A stretch of DNA of 34,580 nucleotides from an uncultured Legionellales bacterium. GTDB taxonomy: Bacteria; Pseudomonadota; Gammaproteobacteria; Eutrophobiales; Eutrophobiaceae. Positions 34,187 through 34,580 of the stretch are shown here, piece by piece; the stretch's first letter is position 1, and the number at the start of each line of letters is the position of its first letter. The notes beneath the pieces were generated by a model. The model made no database searches. It was not told the DNA's origin and saw only the letters and a list, made by a program, of their open reading frames with translations. The position numbers and the translations under genes are program-made. The stretch is taken from assembly GCA_913046215.1 (NCBI GenBank), contig CAJWRJ010000018.1, forward strand, positions 1-34,580, in the 5' to 3' direction.

Positions 34187-34580
34187 TTGAAAAATATAAG
34201 TTCAGAAAAACTGAAGAAATTAGCAAAAGCAGTGATTAAAACTGAACAAGTTGCGCTTTCAGCATTAGTGGATCGTATTGACGATAACTTTGTTGATGCT
34301 TGCAACATAATTCTAGATTGTGATGGTCGTGTTGTTATAACTGGCATGGGAAAATCTGGGCATATAGCAAACAAAATTGCTGCAACACTTGCAAGCACCG
34401 GAACACCAGCCTTTTTTGTACATCCTGGCGAAGCTAGTCATGGTGATCTTGGCATGATTACTCCTAAGGACGTTGTTATTGCATTATCAAATTCGGGTGA
34501 GACTGATGAAATTGTCGGGTTATTACCAGTTATAAAGAGATTAAACATTAGTCTTATAACATTAACCGGAAATTCAGATT
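34187..34580 (+). CDS. kdsD: D-arabinose 5-phosphate isomerase, N-terminal part (runs off window)
   Basis: Converts ribulose 5-phosphate to arabinose 5-phosphate, the precursor of Kdo in the LPS inner core. The 131 visible codons encode a SIS domain: VVITGMGKSGHIANKIAATLASTG (about 48-71), FFVHPGEASHGDLGMI (about 75-90) and ALSNSGETDEIVGLLP (about 97-112), the sugar-phosphate loop. The best start is TTG at 34187 with AGG eight bases upstream; an in-frame stop at 34172 rules out anything further upstream. The CBS domains expected later in the protein lie outside the window. Confidence 0.94.
   Translation, partial: MKNISSEKLKKLAKAVIKTEQVALSALVDRIDDNFVDACNIILDCDGRVVITGMGKSGHIANKIAATLASTGTPAFFVHPGEASHGDLGMITPKDVVIALSNSGETDEIVGLLPVIKRLNISLITLTGNSD

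Noticed and set aside
34165-34398. Minus-strand open frame at the right end
   Set aside because: It overlaps kdsD, whose SIS-domain motifs are clear on the plus strand; the antisense product has no family features.
1-34580. Mobile elements, prophage, toxin-antitoxin or defence genes
   Set aside because: No transposase, integrase, inverted terminal repeats or known defence domains were recognised; gene order is typical housekeeping throughout.

Overview
The window is a gene-dense, AT-rich stretch (by eye about two thirds A+T) from a gammaproteobacterium. The gene orders leuS-lptE-holA-(proA)-nadD-rsfS-rlmH-maf, fmdB-DUF502-aspS, yebC-ruvCAB-ybgC-tolQRAB-pal-cpoB-queE-queC and caxA-kdsD are all gammaproteobacterial. 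A Tat-exported SoxY with SoxZ, a pyrophosphate-type phosphofructokinase and a membrane pyrophosphatase together suggest a sulfur oxidiser, probably autotrophic and of the marine SUP05/Thioglobus or thiotrophic-symbiont kind. That placement is an inference; no 16S gene or other taxonomic marker was used.

Layout. 1-5550 (+): end of leuS, then lptE, holA, proA, nadD, rsfS, rlmH and maf, tightly packed. 5564-6052 (-): an exported protein of unknown function. 6137-8316 (+): hppA with a near-consensus promoter and a two-way terminator. 8315-10212 (-): pfp followed by a thioredoxin-fold dithiol protein. 10333-13501 (+): a BepA-like metallopeptidase, soxY, soxZ and a CPBP membrane protease, apparently one operon. 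13512-14437 (-): tRNA-Lys and an orphan tungstate-binding-type protein. 14637-17448 (+): fmdB-type zinc ribbon, DUF502, aspS. 17505-19220 (+): nadA and a small lipase-like hydrolase, placed between aspS and yebC. 19315-28976 (+): yebC, ruvC, ruvA, ruvB, ybgC, tolQ, tolR, tolA, tolB, pal, cpoB, queE, queC. 28993-33061 (-): a two-sensor MltF-like lytic transglycosylase, then (further upstream on the same strand) murU and amgK. 33190 to the end (+): caxA and the start of kdsD.

How it fits together. Much of the window serves the cell envelope: LptE and KdsD for LPS, Tol-Pal-CpoB for outer-membrane constriction, BepA and the CPBP protease for quality control, MltF/AmgK/MurU for peptidoglycan turnover and MurNAc salvage. 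HppA and Pfp form a pyrophosphate economy: one couples PPi hydrolysis to ion pumping, the other reversibly interconverts PPi and phosphate in sugar phosphate metabolism. SoxYZ carries sulfur intermediates in the periplasm; no SoxXA, SoxB or SoxCD is present here.

Most of the window is ordinary housekeeping DNA. I found no mobile element, CRISPR array, toxin-antitoxin or phage-defence module, and no convincing undescribed system. The most unusual points are the soxYZ/protease operon, the shortened SoxY C terminus, the PPi module and its residues, an exact 63-bp repeat expansion in tolA, the doubled sensor part of the MltF-like protein and an 18-bp perfect palindrome at 31380-31397. No gene-free stretch exceeds 300 bases; the longest are about 200 bases (6053-6246, 14438-14636, 31192-31393).
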